This document shows positions 44,141-53,275 of a stretch of DNA of 64,000 nt, piece after piece. Within the stretch, counting starts at the first letter, position 1. Each line of letters opens with the position of its first letter. The stretch lies in assembly GCF_003971195.1 (NCBI RefSeq), contig NZ_CP034593.1, forward strand, positions 2,480,001-2,544,000, read 5' to 3'. This DNA is from Flaviflexus ciconiae (GTDB taxonomy: Bacteria > Actinomycetota > Actinomycetes > Actinomycetales > Actinomycetaceae). The position numbers and the translations under genes were made by a program. The notes under the pieces are model-generated. The model saw only the letters and a list, made by a program, of their open reading frames with translations, had not been told where the DNA came from and did not search any database.

Positions 44141-44425
44141 CGCCAGTCCCCATCGATTCAATCTGAAAAGTTATCTACACTTTCAATGTAGGCGTCACCG
44201 CGGGCGTAATTCCGGGATTAAAGGCCGATACGACGCCATTTATGTTGAACGGCACAAATCGGACGAAACGACTGCGTGGAATGGTGCGAGATGTTGGGTT
44301 GATGTGGGTGGCTGAAAGTTATGCCGGAGCGATGGGGAGGCCCGTCGATTATTCGCACGAATCGCTAAAATTGAGTGCCACATATTAATCTTGTTTTGTC
44401 CGTAATTAATGTTGAGGGAGTGGCT

Positions 44426-44944
44426 GTGAAGGTTCTGATCGTGCGCGAGTCTTATTTCGGTAATGGCACGAAGGTTGTCGACTCCGTGGCTACGGCGATT
44501 GCTCAGCAACTTGGTGATGATGCTGTTGAAGTGGTGGAAGCAGGCGAAGCTCCCATTTCATTGCCGGAGGACTTGGTCGCCCTTATTGTCTCTGCGCCCA
44601 CCCACGAGCTGTCTCTTCCCACTCCCAAGACCCGTCAGGCCGCACGCGAGCAGGGAGCAGCCAACGGGTTTGAACATGGCCTTCGGGAATGGATCGATGC
44701 CGTTGAGGTCCGCGACAATCTGATGGTGATAGCGATCGATACCTGCACCAAAATCAGCTCGGTCATTGGCAGTGCATCCAAGGCAGCGGTAAAGGGACTA
44801 AAGAAGCGCGGCTTCACCGACGTCCACCGTGGCCCGAGCTTCCTCGTGGGTGGCACCGAAGGACCCCTGCAGTCCGATGAGATTAATAAGGCCCAGGCGT
44901 GGGGCAAGGAGTTTGGCGCGGGAGTTCTCACCTCCGTCGCGTGA
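44426..44944 (+). CDS. Flavodoxin-like protein
   Basis: 172 aa from GTG 44426 with GAGGGA at 44414-44419. A flavodoxin fold: KVLIVRESYFGNGTKVVDSV supplies the phosphate-binding loop (SYFGNG), ALIVSAPTHELSLPTP the second FMN loop, and FLVGGTEGPLQSDEI the C-terminal part. Probably an FMN-binding electron carrier or quinone-linked flavodoxin; partner unknown. The longer frame from 44375 is unsupported. Confidence 0.85.
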   Translation: MKVLIVRESYFGNGTKVVDSVATAIAQQLGDDAVEVVEAGEAPISLPEDLVALIVSAPTHELSLPTPKTRQAAREQGAANGFEHGLREWIDAVEVRDNLMVIAIDTCTKISSVIGSASKAAVKGLKKRGFTDVHRGPSFLVGGTEGPLQSDEINKAQAWGKEFGAGVLTSVA

Positions 44945-45101
44945 TGAGGTTCCCGGAGGGCGCAGTGGCATAAGTAAACGCCCAGGGAAGGTCGGGGCAT
45001 CGACGTGAACTGGGCGCCGAGTGGCGCTGGGCCTGGGAGGCCTCTTGGCACAGGGTTTGAAAGAAGGAACGGCCCCGCAGCCTTCATGTGTTTCGAAGGA
45101 T

Positions 45102-45759
45102 TTACGGTTTGGGCCTGCCATCAATTGTGCGTAGCCACGGGATGCGTTTGTAGAACACGTTCACGAGGACCCCGATAAGGAAGGCTGAGATGATCGTTCC
45201 TATCCCGATGCCAACAAGCTCGCCGAGGAAGATGAATGAACAGATCACGCCGGCAAGCGCGAGGGCTGAATCGAAGAAAACTTTGACAGTTCCGAGTCTG
45301 ATTCCGCCGACTATGCAGATCGCCTCGACGAGTCCCTCGCCGGGGACGGTCAGAACGTTCGGGGCTACTTCGAGAGCGATGCCAAAGGCAAGAACTACAC
45401 ACCCGACAACATCGGTGAGTAGCTGAAGCGCGAGATTTCCCGGATCGAGCCAGTCGAGGGCCCACATGGATAAATCCACGGCCAAAGAAAAAGTTCACGA
45501 CTATCTGTAGCCACTGGATTGGCGCGAGTCTCTTCTTCAGGAGGAGCTTCTGGATAATGATGAACGCCATGTTCATGATGAACGTGAGGGTGCCGAGCGT
45601 GAGCGGCATCGTGAAGCTCAGAACGTAGGGGAGTGACGTGATCGGTGTTGTTCCCAGGTTCGCTCGGGTCACGATGGCGACTCCAAGAGAAGTCAGTACG
45701 ACACCGATAAAGAACCAGAAATAGCGCACGGGAAGTGTCGTGCCACGCGAATGACCCAC
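45102..45759 (-). pseudogene. YitT/YczE-family membrane protein, frameshifted
   Basis: Two frames together make a normal ~218-aa protein. The first (GTG 45759, with TACGAT six bases upstream) reads YFWFFIGVVLTSLGVAIVTR, NLGTTPITSLPYVLS, and LAPIQWLQIVVNFFF. The second resumes with AVDLSMWALDWLDP, VGCVVLAFGIALEVAPNVL, PGEGLVEAI and VKVFFDSALALAGVI. One extra T in TTCTTTGG near 45492 separates them; 658 minus 1 is a multiple of three. YczE/YitT proteins are five-helix membrane proteins of unclear transport role. Real or a read error is open. Confidence 0.8.
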
Positions 45760-45830
45760 CTTGTCATCGTATGCTCGGCTGCGGATATGAGGAGCGAAAC
45801 CCGTGCTCTTGAGATCGACTGCTCATCACG

Positions 45831-45862
45831 GGAGGGCAATGCCCTGTTGGACGTTGCCCTCC
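45831..45862 (-). terminator. Hairpin between YitT gene and lipoprotein gene
   Basis: GGAGGGCAA (45831-45839) pairs with TTGCCCTCC (45854-45862), extended inward by two pairs. It would end the minus-strand lipoprotein transcript. A second smaller hairpin, CCAAGCA/TGCTTGG, lies at 45898-45916. Confidence 0.55.
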
Positions 45863-45949
45863 TCTGGCTTGCTGGACGCTTAAGCAGTACTTTTCGTCCA
45901 AGCAGTGATTGCTTGGTTAACTGGCAATCACTTCATGTCTAAGCCGCGA

Positions 45950-46576
45950 CTATTCGCTGGTCAGATCGGTGACTGGAGCGAGGGGGAGGATAGTGTCGAT
46001 CGACTCGTCCTCGCCAAGGATGTCGGTGAGCGTGAGTGGCATTTCGCCCGTTACCTCGTAGGGGCTGTCCCAGGTGATCTCCCAGGCATGGGTGACGATA
46101 TCGGCGGTGCAGGCTACATCGTCCTCTGTAGGACTGAATGCAATGTCGATTGCTTCGCCGTCGGTCCAGGCTTCGATTGGTTCGACAAAGCAACCTGGGG
46201 TGCTTGAACCGTTCACGTAGACATGGAGGGACTCACCCGGTTCCAGCCACTTGATGGTTGCCGGGATTTCGTTCTGCGGTGGGGTGTCAATGCTTGCGTC
46301 AACCGGTACTGGGAGGGCGGTCTGCTCGACCGGGGCAGAGGGATCCTCCGTCGGCTCCTCGCTGGGAGCATCTGAGGGTTCCTCGCTTGGAGTCTCCGTA
46401 GCTTCCTCGGTCGTTTCTTCGGCGGTGTCCGTTGGTCCTTCGGAAGGTTCCGCGGTCGGGGCATCCGGCTGTTGCTCGGTAGTTGTTGCGTCATTGTCTG
46501 CCTCGTCGCCTGAACAGGCAGCGAGGGTGAGTGCGGTGGCTGTGGCAATCACTCCGATGGTTGCTGTCTTGTTCAT
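45950..46576 (-). CDS. Lipoprotein with acidic linker, unknown function
   Basis: 208 aa from the ATG at 46576 (AAAGGA eight bases before). Lipobox LTLAAC gives a lipid-anchored Cys near 21. Residues ~25-90 are Glu/Thr/Ser/Pro-rich with EEPS-type repeats. The globular end has two cysteines (PGCFVEPIEAW and VACTADIVTHAWE) that could form a disulfide in an immunoglobulin-like fold. No homologue recognised. The 5' leader holds a CGGCCGG/CCGGCCG hairpin (46596-46614). Confidence 0.8.
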   Translation of the reverse strand: MNKTATIGVIATATALTLAACSGDEADNDATTTEQQPDAPTAEPSEGPTDTAEETTEEATETPSEEPSDAPSEEPTEDPSAPVEQTALPVPVDASIDTPPQNEIPATIKWLEPGESLHVYVNGSSTPGCFVEPIEAWTDGEAIDIAFSPTEDDVACTADIVTHAWEITWDSPYEVTGEMPLTLTDILGEDESIDTILPLAPVTDLTSE

Positions 46577-47055
46577 GATGATCATCCTTTCGGGTCGGCC
46601 GGTGGTTCCGGCCGGGATCGGAGAACGTGGACGTCGCCAAGCCGGCGAGGCCAGGCAGTTGAACTACTGTCCGCAGGTCTTCCGATGGTCTTTGACGCTA
46701 CCAAACACGGCGGTAACGCTCGACCGGAGATGTGCGAACCGGGTGATCTGTCCAGCCTTTTGCCAGGGAAACTCGAGGCTGTGCAAATGAAGAGCTTGAG
46801 CTTTTGCCAATCAAGCGCTTTGGGGGTTGCGCTAACAAATCATGGTGAGATCCGGGAAGTAAACACTGCGGGGATGACTGCCCATAAGCCGTGAAAATGG
46901 CCATAACACCGGGCTTTTGGGAGTTTGCGCAGTGCTAGGATTGTCGGCGGCAGCGTGCGGTCAGTAACTGACGTAAGTCCAGTTGCGTGGCCGCCCGTGG
47001 ACTCTTGTCGTGCGGTCATCAACCGATCCGTTACGAGAAGAGAGTGCCTTTCTTG
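46577..47055. other. 479-base divergent intergenic region
   Basis: Between the lipoprotein (minus) and the MFS exporter (plus). It holds the lipoprotein leader hairpin, an unassigned AT-richer stretch (46780-46860), and the exporter promoter with palindrome described separately. No gene is supported. Confidence 0.5.
46936..46972 (+). promoter_or_regulatory. Promoter and GTCAGTAACTGAC palindrome before MFS exporter
   Basis: TAGGAT (46936-46941) is a plausible -10. The perfect 13-base palindrome GTCAGT-A-ACTGAC (46960-46972) follows in the early leader, where a TetR/MarR-type repressor would block transcription. The leader is about 105 bases long. No repressor gene is adjacent on this strand. 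Confidence 0.45.
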
Positions 47056-48474
47056 ATGCAGAAGAAGAGTTCGGCCGCGCTATTGGCGGTCCTTTACGCA
47101 AGCGCCTTGATTGCCGCGTTTAGCGAGAACCTGGTTAATGTTTCCCTGGTCGACATGATGGCCGAGTTCGGGATTGGTGCGAATACTGCGCAGTGGCTGG
47201 TCACCGGATACATGCTTGTCACCGCGATCGTCGTGACGATCTCCGCTTTCCTTTACCGATTCTTTGGGCTGAGGCGGCTGTTCTTCTTCGGAGGCTGCTT
47301 CCTCATTGCGGGCTCGATTGTTTCGATCACGTCCGCATCCTTCCCTGTCCTCCTGATCGGGCGTCTCGACCATTCGGTCGGCACCGGAATTTTCATTCCG
47401 ACCATGATGAGTGCGGTGATGGCGGTGGCGCGAAGGAAGCAGATCGGCACATATCTTGCTATCGGCGGCGCCATGATCACCCTCGGCCCGGCTCTTGCCC
47501 CCGTTGTTTCGGGAGTGATGGTGACCGGGTTCGGATGGCGGAGCGCATTCTATCCTCCGCTGATCATCATGGGTCTCATCATGATTGCCGGTTTCTTCCT
47601 TGTTCGGGACGTTGCCGAGCCGGTGAAGCTCCGCCTCGACGTCATGTCGGTCGCAATGTCGGCCCTTGGCTTGTTCCTCTTCGTCTACGGTCTGTCGATC
47701 GTTTCCTCCGCACCCCTCCAGGCCACCGCATTCATCGTTGCCGGTGTAGCTGTCCTCGCAGGCTTCGCCTACCGCCAGTTCAAGATCGACAACCCCGTTC
47801 TTGACCTGCGTCCCATGCTGAATAAGCGCTTCCGACCGTCAACCCTTCTTGTCATGGTGGCCATGGCGACAACGTTCTCGATGAGTGTGTTGCTGCCCCT
47901 CTACTTCCAGCGTTCACTCGGTATGGATGCCTTCGCGGCAGGTGCTCTTCTCCTCGCGCCCATCCTCATCAACGCCTTCACCTCGCTCGTGGGCGGCCGG
48001 GTTATGGCCGGTAGTGGCGCGTGGCCGCTGCTCCCGATCGGCTTCCTGATCGTCGCGGTGGGCCAGGCCGCAATTGTGGTTCTGTCCCCGAACCAAACGT
48101 GGCTTGGCGTGCTGGTTGCCTCCGTTGTTGTCTATGCAGGTGTGGGAGTTGTTCTCTCACCCTCCCAGTCGGCAGGTCTATCGCGCCTAGACCTGTCACA
48201 GCACACCTACGGCGTCGCGATTCTCAACACGGCGATCCAGGTTGCTGCCAGTATCGGCCCCTCACTTTTCATTGGCGTCATGGCAGCCCGTGCCGGTTCC
48301 GTTGCGGCCGCTGGGACGAGCGAGCCGGAAGCTCAAGCATTCGGCTTCTCGGCGGCTGTCCTCGTCGCCACGATCATCGCGATCATTGGGGTCGTTGTCT
48401 CGTTCGTCTATTCGCGCTCCCTGCGCTCTGCCGGTCGCACGGTATCTGCTGGACCCAGCCCTGCCCAGCATTGA
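47056..48474 (+). CDS. DHA2-family MFS drug exporter (LmrB/EmrB-like)
   Basis: 472 aa with 14 predicted membrane segments. Features of the DHA2 (14-TMS) drug:proton antiporters: ENLVNVSLVDMMAEFGI, then TAQWLVTGYMLVTAIVVTIS in the first helices, ASFPVLLIGRLDHSVGTGIF (motif related to GRxxQGxG), and APVVSGVMVTGFGWRSAFY (motif C-like). Likely exports lincosamide-like or other hydrophobic compounds; substrate not predictable. The ATG at 47056 has a poor binding site; a longer frame from 46987 is unlikely. Confidence 0.85.
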   Translation: MQKKSSAALLAVLYASALIAAFSENLVNVSLVDMMAEFGIGANTAQWLVTGYMLVTAIVVTISAFLYRFFGLRRLFFFGGCFLIAGSIVSITSASFPVLLIGRLDHSVGTGIFIPTMMSAVMAVARRKQIGTYLAIGGAMITLGPALAPVVSGVMVTGFGWRSAFYPPLIIMGLIMIAGFFLVRDVAEPVKLRLDVMSVAMSALGLFLFVYGLSIVSSAPLQATAFIVAGVAVLAGFAYRQFKIDNPVLDLRPMLNKRFRPSTLLVMVAMATTFSMSVLLPLYFQRSLGMDAFAAGALLLAPILINAFTSLVGGRVMAGSGAWPLLPIGFLIVAVGQAAIVVLSPNQTWLGVLVASVVVYAGVGVVLSPSQSAGLSRLDLSQHTYGVAILNTAIQVAASIGPSLFIGVMAARAGSVAAAGTSEPEAQAFGFSAAVLVATIIAIIGVVVSFVYSRSLRSAGRTVSAGPSPAQH

Positions 48475-48682
48475 AGAGCCTCCTCTTGAGCCTTCGTTGG
48501 TCCAAAGGGAGACTCTCTGCCTTTTCCCCCCTGACTCTTCGTGCCGGCCGCCATTTACGCGTAAGACATCTGCCGTAAAGACGATGCTGTGAAGTGGAAG
48601 ATTGTCCGAATTCTGGAACCTGGTCGGCAATACTTGGATTAAGGTACGTCGACAAGAACCGAGAAGAAGTGAGCCGAAATCC

Positions 48683-49378
48683 ATGAGCAACCCTCCGGGA
48701 GCCTCTAAGGCCCAGGTTGGAGCCGCCTACATCCGAGAACGGATAAACAGCGGCGACTGGCCCGTTGGCGAGGCCATCCCCAAGGAGCCCGAACTCATGG
48801 AGATCCTCTCGGTCGGCAGATCAACCGTACGAGAGGCAGTACGTTCCCTCGCCTCTCTTGGCATTCTCGAAACCCAGAAGGGTGTGGGAACGTTCGTGCG
48901 CTCGCGGACACCCGTTCCCAATGTTCTCGTGGAAACCTATGCTTCCTTTGACCCCGGCGAGATTCTCGTATTCCGCCGCGCCCTCGAAGTTGAAGCTGCA
49001 CGCCAAGCAACGATGAAAGCAACACCTGAGCAGATCGATGGGTTGAAGGCGAGCTTCGAAGCGACCAGGGCTTTTAAAGACGGCCTGCTTGGCAACAGCT
49101 ACATGGGTCAGGGAGCCCCCGGCCACTTCCATAACGTGATCTTTGAGATGGCGGGGTCGGGTCCGCTCAGCCTGTCCTACTCGGCCGCAATGACCGTTAT
49201 CAACCGTGGCGTCCGCAGGGGCACGATCATCCAGGGTTCGCCTCCCGGAACCGGCAAGACCGATCATCTCAACATCATTGCCGCGATTGAATCCGGCGAT
49301 CCTGAGCGCGCCGCAAACGTCATGGCCGAACACATCGACCACGACCTCATCCCCAACCCCGAGGAAGTTCAGGCGTAG
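48683..49378 (+). CDS. GntR-family transcriptional regulator (FCD type)
   Basis: 231 aa from ATG 48683. N-terminal winged helix (VGAAYIRERINSGDWPVGEA, then RSTVREAVRSLASLGILETQ) and a helical FCD-like ligand domain (FRRALEVEAARQATMKATPE; HFHNVIFEMAGSGPLSLSYS; DHLNIIAAIESGDPERAANV). FCD proteins sense small organic acids. It lies 1.4 kb upstream of the lactate operon with one gene between, so LldR/LutR-type control is possible but unproven. Confidence 0.85.
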   Translation: MSNPPGASKAQVGAAYIRERINSGDWPVGEAIPKEPELMEILSVGRSTVREAVRSLASLGILETQKGVGTFVRSRTPVPNVLVETYASFDPGEILVFRRALEVEAARQATMKATPEQIDGLKASFEATRAFKDGLLGNSYMGQGAPGHFHNVIFEMAGSGPLSLSYSAAMTVINRGVRRGTIIQGSPPGTGKTDHLNIIAAIESGDPERAANVMAEHIDHDLIPNPEEVQA

Positions 49379-49544
49379 AAGTTACGGCAGGCAGTCCGAA
49401 ACCCGCTAACCGACCGTTGCTCCCGCACTCCGCATCGTTGTCCTGGTGAATGATCCCGCTATCTTGATGTGAGGCTTTGCTCGGCGAGGGGAATTGATCC
49501 GACTCGGGCACTATCCTGGGGTGAGCCCGTAGAAAGTTGAGCCG

Positions 49545-50111
49545 GTGAAACCCTTCGTTGCCATTGATTTTGAGACAGCAAATGAAAAGCGTGCCTCCGC
49601 ATGTGCCGTTGGACTTGTCCGCTACGATGACCGCGGTCAGGAGGTTGGTCAATACGCCACCCTGCTGCGACCCCACGAAGATCTTGACTGGTTCAGTTTT
49701 CGAAACATCCAGGTCCACGGGATCACGGCCGATGACGTGATCGGAGCGCCGGCCTGGGACGATGTTCACCCCGATATCTCTGATTTTGTCGGCGACCTCC
49801 CGCTCGTTGCCCACAACATGGCGTTCGACGGCTATGTCCTTAGCGATCTTGCTTCGCTGTACGGCCTGGCGCAGTCCGCCAACCGCCGCATGTGCACCCT
49901 TCGACTCTCGAGGAAGCTGCTTGCCACCGAACTCTGCAGCAAGAGCCTTGACCTTGTCTTCCGTCACTACTTCCCGTCCGACAGTTTCGTCCACCACGAG
50001 GCGTCGGCAGATGCGAGAGCGTGTGGCAGGATCTTTGCCCGCATGCAGTCCGAATATGGATACGAGGAACTCGAGAAGCTCTGCCCGCCCACCGGAGTGC
50101 TCACTCGCTAG
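49545..50111 (+). CDS. DEDD 3'-5' exonuclease (DnaQ-like)
   Basis: 188 aa, GTG start. DnaQ-like exonuclease domain alone: ExoI FVAIDFETANEKRASAC (DxE), ExoII LVAHNMAFDGYVLSDLASL (NxxFD), and ExoIII HHEASADARACGRIFA (HxxxxD; histidine of the DEDDh type). Short stand-alone proteins of this kind degrade or trim single-stranded DNA or RNA. No polymerase or BRCT domain. Confidence 0.9.
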   Translation: MKPFVAIDFETANEKRASACAVGLVRYDDRGQEVGQYATLLRPHEDLDWFSFRNIQVHGITADDVIGAPAWDDVHPDISDFVGDLPLVAHNMAFDGYVLSDLASLYGLAQSANRRMCTLRLSRKLLATELCSKSLDLVFRHYFPSDSFVHHEASADARACGRIFARMQSEYGYEELEKLCPPTGVLTR

Positions 50112-50813
50112 TCGGTCATAATCCGCATTGAGTTACCTTCTGCTTCGCCACGGTCGGGATACGTCACCCGCCCTGGGCGATGTTGGGTAGGTGAGGGATC
50201 GATGGCCTCGTCCTCGGCGACAAGAATCATGCTTGTCTTGCGTTTCAACACCGCGATCGGAATGTGCAGTGCTCCCAGGCCCGAGTTGGCGGACTAGACC
50301 CGTAGCTCGAGTGGTTTTCTGGGGAAAGCCACGGAGCTGAAAATGGCTTTGCCAGCATGATCCCGTCAGGCCAGAAATGTGCTTATGAAGACCAGTCTCC
50401 CATCGGGCAAGATAGCTAACCGCATAAAAACAACGAATTTTCCGTAAAAAAGATGGTCTACTGTGAGGATCGACATCCTTTAACGCGCCAGAGTAGGACT
50501 CTAGTCCTAGGGCATGGGGAGTTCATTTTCTTAACTTTTAGTCACTCCTCTGAGTTCTTGAATAGCGCTTTGCGTTGAGGTGTCGCCGAAATCTGCGGTT
50601 TCCCATTTACGAATATTCGGTTACTTAAAATAACCAAAGTGCATTTAACGCATAAAAGACTGCCGTAATAAAAATGACAACAATACGGAAAAAACGGTTC
50701 AAGGGTGATAAATCTTGAATGGAGTCCACAGCCGTTTGACTCATCCTCGTACAGAGTAGTCCTGGGTGAGCAGGCTGGAAACGACTCGTCATGATTTCTT
50801 ACTCGAGGTGATT
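50112..50813. other. 702-base regulatory region upstream of lactate operon
   Basis: No gene is supported. From ~50390 the DNA becomes AT-rich. Symmetric elements: TAGGACT-CT-AGTCCTA (50494-50509, perfect 7-base arms), AGGAT/ATCCT (50466-50479), GGTTA/TAACC (50619-50635), and a larger imperfect hairpin at 50319-50355. The 16-base palindrome is the best operator candidate; the start of transcription is not evident. Confidence 0.5.
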
Positions 50814-52457
50814 GTGGAAACCTTTGTTCCGTCGACAACGGCGATAGCGGATTCGACTGCTATCTCCGCGCTTGTCGGCATCCTTCCTCTACTTGTTTTC
50901 TTTGTCCTGCTCGGCGTCTTCAAGCTGGCAACCCACTGGTGCGCCGTTGGCGCCCTCGTTGTCGCCGCGATCTCCGCCGTTGTCGGGTTCGGTATGCCGG
51001 CGGGAATGGTTGGACTTTCTGCCCTTCAGGGCCTTGCCTTCGGTATTGCCCCGATTCTCTACATCGTTATCGCGGCCGTCTGGCTCTATAACCTCACGGT
51101 GAGATCCGGGCGAGCCGAGGACGTGCGTGCGGTCTTCTCGGCCGTGGGCAAGGGCGATCAACGCGTTCAGGCGCTCCTTGTCGGCTACTCCTTCTGTGCA
51201 CTCCTTGAGGGCCTGGCGGGCTTCGGAGCCCCCGTCGCCATCGTCGCCGCTATGCTCGTCACCCTCGGGGTGAAGCCGCTCAAGGCTGCGGCTGTGACGA
51301 TGGTGGGCAACTCGATCAACGTTGGCTTTGGTGCCATGGCGATCCCCGTGACCACGGCTGGACGAATCGGCGGCGTGCCAGCAACTGAAGTCGCTGCCAC
51401 TGCCTCCTCGATTACCCCGTGGATTGCGACCCTCCTGCCGTTCCTGCTCGTCATCATTCTTGACGGCACCCGCGGTCTGCGCCAGCTCTGGCATATTGCT
51501 CTCGTCCAGGGCCTGGTCATGAGCGCAGGGCACATCATTGCGGCGAACTTTATTTCCTACGAGCTCACGGCCGTCTTTGCAGCCCTGCTGAGCTTCGCGG
51601 CCGTTGCCCTCCTGCTCAACTACTCCAATCCCACAACCCCGGAGGAGTACCGTTCGGAGACGAGTGAGAAACTGCCCTCCGGGTCTCGCATCACCCTTGC
51701 TCTCATGCCATACTGGCTCGTCGTCATCATCTTTGCTGTCGCGAAGCTCTGGAGGCTCGGGGTCGATATTCCGGCGGCCCTTGCCAGTACCGATATCACC
51801 ATTGAATGGCCGGGCCTGTATGGCAATCTGCTGACTGCCTCGGGTGAGGTATCAGAATCGGCGATCTACAATCTCCAGACCCTTTCCTCGCCGGGAACAA
51901 TGATCGTGCTGACCGCCCTGATCGTTGCGTTTGTGTATGGCCGCAATTCGTCGGGTGGGGTCTTCGAGTTCTCGTTCGTCAGGGGCGTGAAGGTGCTCGG
52001 GGAAACGATTGTGTCCCTGCGCTGGTCGCTCCTCACCATTGCTTTGGTGATGTCGCTGGCCTACGTCATGAACTTCTCCGGCCAAACCATGGCAATCGGC
52101 GCTGCCTTGGCTGCTACCGGTGCGGCGTTTGCCTTCCTGTCTCCGATCCTCGGCTGGATTGGCACGGCCGTCACCGGCTCGGCTACCTCCGCGAACGCCC
52201 TGTTCGCTGACCTTCAGGCAACGGCTGCTGCCGGTGCGAACCTGGATTCGTCGGTGCTCCTATCCGCCAACACCATCGGTGGTGGTATCGGCAAGATCGT
52301 GTCGCCGCAGAACCTTGCTATCGCGGCAACAGCCGTGGGTGGTAAGACCTCGGAGTCCGAGATCCTCAAGAAGGTCGCACCCTGGTCACTCGGTATCCTC
52401 CTTCTTCTCTGCGTGCTGGTCTTCCTGGCAACGCAGGGAATCCTTCCCCTTATGTAG
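50814..52457 (+). CDS. lldP: L-lactate permease
   Basis: 547-aa LctP-family proton/lactate symporter with about 13-14 membrane segments. Characteristic stretches: GYSFCALLEGLAGFGAPVAI, NSINVGFGAMAIPVTT, NFSGQTMAIGAALAATGAAF, and TGSATSANALFADLQ, then IGGGIGKIVSPQNLAIAATA. The GTG at 50814 has GAGG at 50805-50808; an earlier frame from 50766 is less likely. It leads the operon with lutABC (29-base gap to lutA), coupling lactate uptake to oxidation. Confidence 0.93.
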   Translation: METFVPSTTAIADSTAISALVGILPLLVFFVLLGVFKLATHWCAVGALVVAAISAVVGFGMPAGMVGLSALQGLAFGIAPILYIVIAAVWLYNLTVRSGRAEDVRAVFSAVGKGDQRVQALLVGYSFCALLEGLAGFGAPVAIVAAMLVTLGVKPLKAAAVTMVGNSINVGFGAMAIPVTTAGRIGGVPATEVAATASSITPWIATLLPFLLVIILDGTRGLRQLWHIALVQGLVMSAGHIIAANFISYELTAVFAALLSFAAVALLLNYSNPTTPEEYRSETSEKLPSGSRITLALMPYWLVVIIFAVAKLWRLGVDIPAALASTDITIEWPGLYGNLLTASGEVSESAIYNLQTLSSPGTMIVLTALIVAFVYGRNSSGGVFEFSFVRGVKVLGETIVSLRWSLLTIALVMSLAYVMNFSGQTMAIGAALAATGAAFAFLSPILGWIGTAVTGSATSANALFADLQATAAAGANLDSSVLLSANTIGGGIGKIVSPQNLAIAATAVGGKTSESEILKKVAPWSLGILLLLCVLVFLATQGILPLM

Positions 52458-52486
52458 TTACGTCCGACTGAGAGAAAGAAGAATCA

Positions 52487-53275
52487 ATGAAAGTCGCACT
52501 GTTCGCCACATGTATGTCGGACGCCATGTTCCCACAGGCTCCGCAGGCAACCCTCCACCTCCTGAGACGGCTCGGTGTTGAGGTCGTCTTCCCGCAGTCC
52601 CAGGCATGCTGCGGTCAGATGCACGTGAATACGGGCTACTACCCGGAAGCCATGCCGCTGATCGAGAACCACGTGCGGACCTTCTCACCGGTCCTCAATG
52701 GTGAGTGGGACGCCGTGGTTGTTCCCTCCGGTTCCTGCACCGGCTCTATCCGGGAGCAGCAGGCTATGGTGGCCGAGAACCAGGGCAAGTCCCAGGTAGC
52801 CGCAAGGGCAGCACTCATTGCAAAGAAAACGTACGACCTGTCCGAGTTCCTGGTAGACGTGCTTGGCGTGACCGACGTGGGAGCCTACTTCCCGCACCGC
52901 GTTACCTACCACCCGACCTGCCACTCCTTGCGAGTCGCCCGCGTTGGCGACAAGCCCCAGCAGCTCCTGTCCAAGGTTCAGGGGATCGACTTCGTTCCGC
53001 TTCCCGAAGCGGAGTCGTGCTGCGGTTTCGGTGGAACCTTCTCGATTAAGAACCCGGAAACTTCGGCCGCGATGGTGTCCCGGAAGATCGCCAACGTTAT
53101 CTCAACCAAGTCGGATGTACTGGTCGCGGGTGACTACTCCTGTCTCATGAATATTGGCGGTGCCCTTGCGCGCAACCGCGCGGGAATCCGCACCATGCAC
53201 CTCGCAGAGGTGCTTGCCGGAACCCAGGCTGAGCCGTGGGAGGCCCCGGCCACGACAACGAAGGTCGGTGTGTGA
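52487..53275 (+). CDS. lutA: Lactate utilisation protein A, (Fe-S)-binding
   Basis: 262 aa with the two CCG-type cysteine-rich domains of LutA/LldE: ATCMSDAMFPQAPQ, SQACCGQMHVNTGYY, and later TYHPTCHSLRVARVGD and AESCCGFGGTFSIKN. These bind an iron-sulfur cluster in the LutABC complex that oxidises L-lactate to pyruvate. AGAGAAAGAAG precedes the ATG. Its TGA shares a base with the lutB ATG. Confidence 0.94.
   Translation: MKVALFATCMSDAMFPQAPQATLHLLRRLGVEVVFPQSQACCGQMHVNTGYYPEAMPLIENHVRTFSPVLNGEWDAVVVPSGSCTGSIREQQAMVAENQGKSQVAARAALIAKKTYDLSEFLVDVLGVTDVGAYFPHRVTYHPTCHSLRVARVGDKPQQLLSKVQGIDFVPLPEAESCCGFGGTFSIKNPETSAAMVSRKIANVISTKSDVLVAGDYSCLMNIGGALARNRAGIRTMHLAEVLAGTQAEPWEAPATTTKVGV

Noticed and set aside
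33294..44161. Integrative element between tRNA-Ala and the HNH nuclease gene
   Set aside because: No integrase and no second copy of the tRNA 3' end were seen in the window, so boundaries cannot be supported.
50542..50838. 98-residue minus-strand frame in the lactate operon leader
   Set aside because: No ribosome-binding site and no recognisable domain; overlaps the lldP start and the AT-rich regulatory DNA.
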